Below are positions 11,372 to 15,039 of a stretch of 15,039 nucleotides of DNA, one piece after another. The position numbers and the translations under genes were made by a program. Below the pieces are notes generated by a model, which was not told the origin of the DNA, did no database searches, and was given only the letters and a program-made list of their open reading frames with translations. Origin of the DNA: an uncultured Lachnospiraceae bacterium (GTDB lineage Bacteria; Bacillota; Clostridia; Lachnospirales; Lachnospiraceae). The stretch is from contig CAKSAI010000045.1 of NCBI GenBank assembly GCA_934434905.1, forward strand, positions 1-15,039, read 5' to 3'. The number at the start of each line of letters is the position of its first letter. The stretch's first letter is position 1.

Positions 11372-13193
11372 TGGAGATACCTCCTTCCTGACCGTTCTCT
11401 GTATTGTCACGGTACTGGGATTCATAGATCTCCCGGTACACCTGACAGCTATGAAGCAATTCGTCGTGGGTTCCGATGCCAACCGCTTCCCCATCCTCCA
11501 GCACGATGATCTTGTCGGCATAGCGGATGGAGGAGGTACGCTGGGACACCACGAACACGGCCGGGCTGTCCTTCATAGCGCGGATCGCTCCACGCAGTCT
11601 GGCATCGGTAGCGTAATCAAGGGCAGATGCGCTGTCATCGAGAATCAGAATCTCAGGCCTTCGCACCAGCGCCCGGGCAATGGTCAACCGCTGCTTCTGA
11701 CCGCCGGAGAAGTTCTTGCCCCCCTGGGCGACTTCCGCCAGAAGACCATTTTCCTTCCCGGCTACCACCTCGGTGGCCTGGGCGATAGCCAGCGCCTCGT
11801 TCAGCTCCTCCTCGGTAGCGTCCTCCTTGCCCCACAACAGATTATCCCGGATGGTTCCCTGGAACAATACCGCCCTCTGCAGCACAATACCCACCTTCTG
11901 CCGAAGCTCCTGGATGGGATAAGTCTTCACATCTCTGCCGTCCACCAGTACCTGTCCCTCGGTGGCGTCATAGAATCTTGGGATCAGATGTACCAACGAG
12001 GTCTTCCCGGAGCCCGTACCACCGATGATTCCGATGGTCTCTCCTTTTTTCACAGAGAAATTAATATCGGTCAGGGATTTGTCCCCGGCGTTGTGGTAGG
12101 TGAGGGACACGTGACGGAACTCTACGATGGGAGTCTCCTGCGCGTCGGTGTCCGGCTGTTCTTGACCCGCGGCGGCGTCCGGCTGTCCATGCTCTATGTC
12201 GATGTCGTTGTTCACGCCATCTGCACCAGTCTCCGTCTCCACCGTCTGGCTGTTCTCGATCTCAAGCACACTCTGCACCCGGTTGCCGCAGGCCACCGCC
12301 TTCGTCACCGTGATGATAAGGTTCGCCAGCTTCACCAGTTCCACCAGGATCTGGGACATGTAATTAACCAGCGCCACCACCTGGCCCTGGGTCAGGATCC
12401 CGGCGTCCACCCGCACCGCTCCGGTATAGAGCAGAAGGATGAGCGCTCCGTTGATGATGACGTAGGTGACCGGATTCATGAAGGCTGTGATCCGCCCCAC
12501 GAAGTTCTGCATATGAGTCAGGTTCCGGTTTCCGTCCTCGAACCGCTCCTGCTCCTCCGTCTCCCGGTGAAACGCCCGGATCACGCGGACACCGCTTAGG
12601 TTCTCCCTGGTGATGCCAAGCACCCGGTCCAGCCGTTCCTGTACCTTCTTATATAAAGGAATGCTCACCAGCATGATGCCGAACACCACGATGGACAACA
12701 GCGGAATGGTAACCACGAAGATCAGCGCCGCCTTCACGTCGATGGTAAAGGCCATAACCATGGCTCCCAGCACGATGAAGGGCGAACGCAGGAACAGACG
12801 CAGCACCAGATTCACACCGGACTGTACCTGATTGATATCACTGGTCATCCGCGTAATCAGCGTGGAGGTTCCGATATCGTCCACCTCGGAAAAGGACAGC
12901 CTCTGCACGTGGGCGAACAGGCTGTGCCGAAGCTTCGCAGCGAAGCCTACCGCCGCCTTAGCTGAAAAATACTGGGCTGTGATGGAGCACACCAGTCCGA
13001 TGATGCCCAGCGCCACCATGATGAGACACATCTTGATGATGTAGGATGTGTCCTTATTCGGAATGCCCACATCGATCATGGCTGCCACTACCAGCGGCAC
13101 CAGCAATTCAAAGGAAGCCTCCAGCATCTTGAATAACGGCGCCAGAATACTTTCCTTCTTATAATCCTTCAAATAAATCAATAGTTTTCTCAC
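11361..13193 (-). CDS. ABC exporter half-transporter, degenerate-site subunit
   Basis: Predicted 610-residue membrane-ATPase protein, first gene of the pair. The start is GTG at 13193, seven bases after GAGGAGG. The membrane domain spans about 1-312 and the ATPase domain about 356-610. Walker A GGTGSGKTS (391-399) and signature FSGGQ (495-499) are intact. Walker B, ILILDD (515-520), has Asp520 in place of the catalytic Glu, and the switch His is replaced by Gln551 (VVSQRTSS). This is the usual state of the non-hydrolysing site in heterodimeric exporters. Its intact signature would complete the active site of the partner. An acidic Gln/Asp/Ala-rich linker (about 317-355) between the two domains is longer than usual. 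Confidence 0.93.
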   Translation of the reverse strand: MRKLLIYLKDYKKESILAPLFKMLEASFELLVPLVVAAMIDVGIPNKDTSYIIKMCLIMVALGIIGLVCSITAQYFSAKAAVGFAAKLRHSLFAHVQRLSFSEVDDIGTSTLITRMTSDINQVQSGVNLVLRLFLRSPFIVLGAMVMAFTIDVKAALIFVVTIPLLSIVVFGIMLVSIPLYKKVQERLDRVLGITRENLSGVRVIRAFHRETEEQERFEDGNRNLTHMQNFVGRITAFMNPVTYVIINGALILLLYTGAVRVDAGILTQGQVVALVNYMSQILVELVKLANLIITVTKAVACGNRVQSVLEIENSQTVETETGADGVNNDIDIEHGQPDAAAGQEQPDTDAQETPIVEFRHVSLTYHNAGDKSLTDINFSVKKGETIGIIGGTGSGKTSLVHLIPRFYDATEGQVLVDGRDVKTYPIQELRQKVGIVLQRAVLFQGTIRDNLLWGKEDATEEELNEALAIAQATEVVAGKENGLLAEVAQGGKNFSGGQKQRLTIARALVRRPEILILDDSASALDYATDARLRGAIRAMKDSPAVFVVSQRTSSIRYADKIIVLEDGEAVGIGTHDELLHSCQVYREIYESQYRDNTENGQEGGISNER

Positions 13194-13284
13194 AACTGCC
13201 TCCTCAACGTAAACTTACAAGGCTTCCGTGGCCGCTGTTACTGTCCGCTCCACGAATAAAGCCTCGTTTTTGTTCAACGCTTAC

Positions 13285-13313
13285 ATTTTAGCATGTAGCA
13301 ATTGGGATGTAAA
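13285..13313 (-). promoter_or_regulatory. Promoter of the ABC exporter operon
   Basis: Read on the minus strand: -35 TTTACA, 17-base spacer, -10 TAAAAT, each one base from consensus. It lies about 90 bases upstream of the GTG start, leaving a leader of roughly 85 bases in which no clear regulatory structure was found. Confidence 0.7.
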
Positions 13314-13369
13314 GAATTAACCCGCAATGTATTTTTTTTCATTTTCTATGTATTTTTTCACATTTATAG

Positions 13370-13399
13370 TTTACAAACCTACCCATTTTGTGGTATTGT
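13370..13399 (+). promoter_or_regulatory. Candidate promoter of the NhaC-type antiporter
   Basis: TTTACA (13370-13375), an 18-base spacer and TATTGT (13394-13399) lie about 40 bases before the start codon. The -10 box is weak. T-rich DNA at 13330-13356 lies upstream. Confidence 0.45.
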
Positions 13400-13438
13400 C
13401 AAAGAGTTTAGAATTTTCAAAAGAAAGGAGCATTGAAA

Positions 13439-15039
13439 ATGCGATCCAAAAAAATCATTCCCAACCTTCTGATCATTGCTTTTGTCGTAATTTTTGGTGT
13501 ACTCTGCGCATTTACAGGATCCATCACGGAACCGACAGGAACATTATGGTCACTTTTCCCGCCCGTTATCGCCATCGGGCTTGCATTGATAACGAAGGAG
13601 GTATACTCCTCCCTGTTCGTCGGCATCCTGGTAGGAGGACTTCTGGCAAACGGCTTCCATCCCATTCATACCATGGATTCCGTTATCACCGACGGTTTTA
13701 TCTCCGCGCTCTCCGGAAATGCCGGCATTTTTGCCTTTCTGGTGATCCTCGGAGTCATTGTTGCTCTTCTGAACAAGGCCGGCGGTTCCCAGGCTTTCGG
13801 CAACTGGGCTTCCAAGCACGTGAAGACAAAGGTCGGAGCAGCTCTTGCCACCTTCCTCTTCGGTGTACTCATCTTCATTGATGACTACTTCAACTGTCTG
13901 ACGGTAGGTGCCGTCATGCGTCCGGTAACAGACAAGACCAAGATCTCCCGTGCGAAGCTTGCATACCTCATCGATGCCACGGCAGCGCCCGTCTGCATGA
14001 TCGCCCCCATCTCTTCCTGGGCGGCAGCAGTCGCTTCCAACGCACCCGACGGTCAGGGCATCGCGCTCTTCTGCAAGGCGATCCCCTACAACTTCTACTC
14101 CCTTTTGACCTTCGTATTTATCATTGCTCTTACACTTATGAAATTTGATTATGGTCCCATGAAGCTGCATGAGAAAAATGCGGAGAACGGCGACCTGTTC
14201 ACCTCCGGCAAAAGCGCGGATGCAGATGCAGATGAAACACCCGCCACAACCAGAGGAAAGGTCATCGATCTGATTATTCCGGTGGTATTTCTGATCGCAA
14301 TCTGTGTATTTTCCCTCTTCTATGTCGGCAGATGCATAGACGACGGTTTTGCCTCCGAAAATTACAACGCATCCTTAAGCTTCATTGACGCCTTCTCCAA
14401 CACAGACGCATCCATCGGACTTCCCTGGGGCGGCCTGGTTGCTCTGATCGTCATTATACTCTACCTGTTAGCAAGAAGGCTTGTATCCTTCAAGGAAGCG
14501 ATGGACTGCATCCCCAAGGGATTCATCGCAATGGTTCCCGCCATCCTCATCCTTACCATGGCAACCACCCTTAAGCATATGACATCCCTTCTGGATTCCA
14601 GCGCCTTTGTAAACAATGCGTTAGGCTCTGCGGAAGCTCTCAACAACTTCCTTCCGGCAATCATCTTCCTGGTTGCATGTGCCATCGCATTTGCAACCGG
14701 AACCTCCTGGGGCACCTTCGGAATCCTCATTCCTATCGTGCTCAGCATCTTCCCGGTGGGAAGCACCATCGGCATGATCAGCATGTCCGCCTGCCTTGCA
14801 GGTGCTGTATGCGGTGACCACTGCTCACCCATCTCAGACACAACCATCATGTCCTCTGCGGGAGCACAGTGCAATCACCTCAATCACGTGTCCACCCAGC
14901 TTCCGTATGCCATAACGGTTGCAGCACTCTCCTTCGTATGCTTCATCATTGCCGGCTTCTCGAGAAGCATCCTGATCTCGCTTCCGGCAGGAATCGTACT
15001 TACGGTCTTAACGCTGGCGGTTATCAAGAAGGTAACTGC
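13439..15039 (+). CDS. NhaC-family Na+/H+ antiporter (3' end beyond window)
   Basis: The frame is open from ATG 13439 to the window edge (533 full codons) and starts nine bases after AAAGGAG. The protein is a polytopic membrane antiporter, probably exchanging Na+ for protons, as NhaC proteins do. Visible family blocks are FIDDYFNCLTVGAVMRPVTD (146-165), a GTSWGTFGILIP segment in the second half, and GDHCSPISDTT (459-469) followed by an SAGAQCNH segment. A hydrophilic loop in mid-protein (about residues 240-277) includes an Asp-Ala run, DADADE. The C-terminus is probably only a few residues short, judging by the last hydrophobic segment. Some NhaC relatives exchange malate/lactate or amino-acid-derived substrates, so the exact ion pair is uncertain. 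Confidence 0.9.
   Translation, partial: MRSKKIIPNLLIIAFVVIFGVLCAFTGSITEPTGTLWSLFPPVIAIGLALITKEVYSSLFVGILVGGLLANGFHPIHTMDSVITDGFISALSGNAGIFAFLVILGVIVALLNKAGGSQAFGNWASKHVKTKVGAALATFLFGVLIFIDDYFNCLTVGAVMRPVTDKTKISRAKLAYLIDATAAPVCMIAPISSWAAAVASNAPDGQGIALFCKAIPYNFYSLLTFVFIIALTLMKFDYGPMKLHEKNAENGDLFTSGKSADADADETPATTRGKVIDLIIPVVFLIAICVFSLFYVGRCIDDGFASENYNASLSFIDAFSNTDASIGLPWGGLVALIVIILYLLARRLVSFKEAMDCIPKGFIAMVPAILILTMATTLKHMTSLLDSSAFVNNALGSAEALNNFLPAIIFLVACAIAFATGTSWGTFGILIPIVLSIFPVGSTIGMISMSACLAGAVCGDHCSPISDTTIMSSAGAQCNHLNHVSTQLPYAITVAALSFVCFIIAGFSRSILISLPAGIVLTVLTLAVIKKVT

Noticed and set aside
11097..12599. Open frame of 500 codons on the plus strand
   Set aside because: It lies antisense to the two ABC genes, lacks a ribosome site and shows no recognisable domain; long antisense frames are common in GC-rich coding DNA.

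Overview
The window looks like chromosome of a Gram-positive Clostridia, most likely a Lachnospiraceae-type gut anaerobe. This rests on the protein families, strong AAAGGAG/GGAGG ribosome sites, sigma-A-like promoters, a lipoprotein with a Gram-positive lipobox, and fairly GC-rich coding sequence with AT-rich intergenic gaps. The species cannot be named from the sequence. I found no rRNA, tRNA, CRISPR array, transposase or phage gene.

Layout. (1) 66-1508 (+): a purine permease of the NCS2/AzgA type, closed by a bidirectional terminator that also encodes the last residues of the convergent gene. (2) 1583-2611 (-): an EamA/DMT transporter with its own good promoter. (3) 2815-7770 (-): four genes transcribed as ndh2, polyprenyl diphosphate synthase (dmkB), FMN-binding lipoprotein (PplA-like) and apbE/fmnA. 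(4) 7889-8803 (+): a UbiA/MenA-like prenyltransferase (dmkA), divergent from ndh2. (5) 8804-9625: an 820-base stretch without an intact gene. It holds a perfect-consensus promoter, a short repeat, a decayed Spo0E-like frame, a strong terminator and a further long hairpin. (6) 9626-13193 (-): two overlapping half-transporter genes forming a heterodimeric ABC exporter. (7) 13439-15039 (+): an NhaC-type Na+/H+ antiporter that runs off the window.

Blocks 3 and 4 together match the flavin-based extracellular electron transfer (EET) module described in Listeria. A membrane NDH-2 oxidises NADH. DmkB and DmkA make a dedicated demethylmenaquinone. ApbE/FmnA attaches FMN to a surface lipoprotein that passes electrons to extracellular acceptors. 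EetA, EetB and a flavin importer (RibU) are not in the window. The adjacent DMT transporter is a speculative candidate for flavin movement.

A second theme is in-frame low-complexity insertions in neighbouring proteins: 12-residue repeats in the DMT transporter, 6-residue repeats in ApbE, an Ala/Ser-rich loop in Ndh2, and an acidic linker in one ABC subunit. The DMT and ApbE insertions share a short, same-frame DNA core. The least explained part of the window is the transcript-like region 9000-9480.
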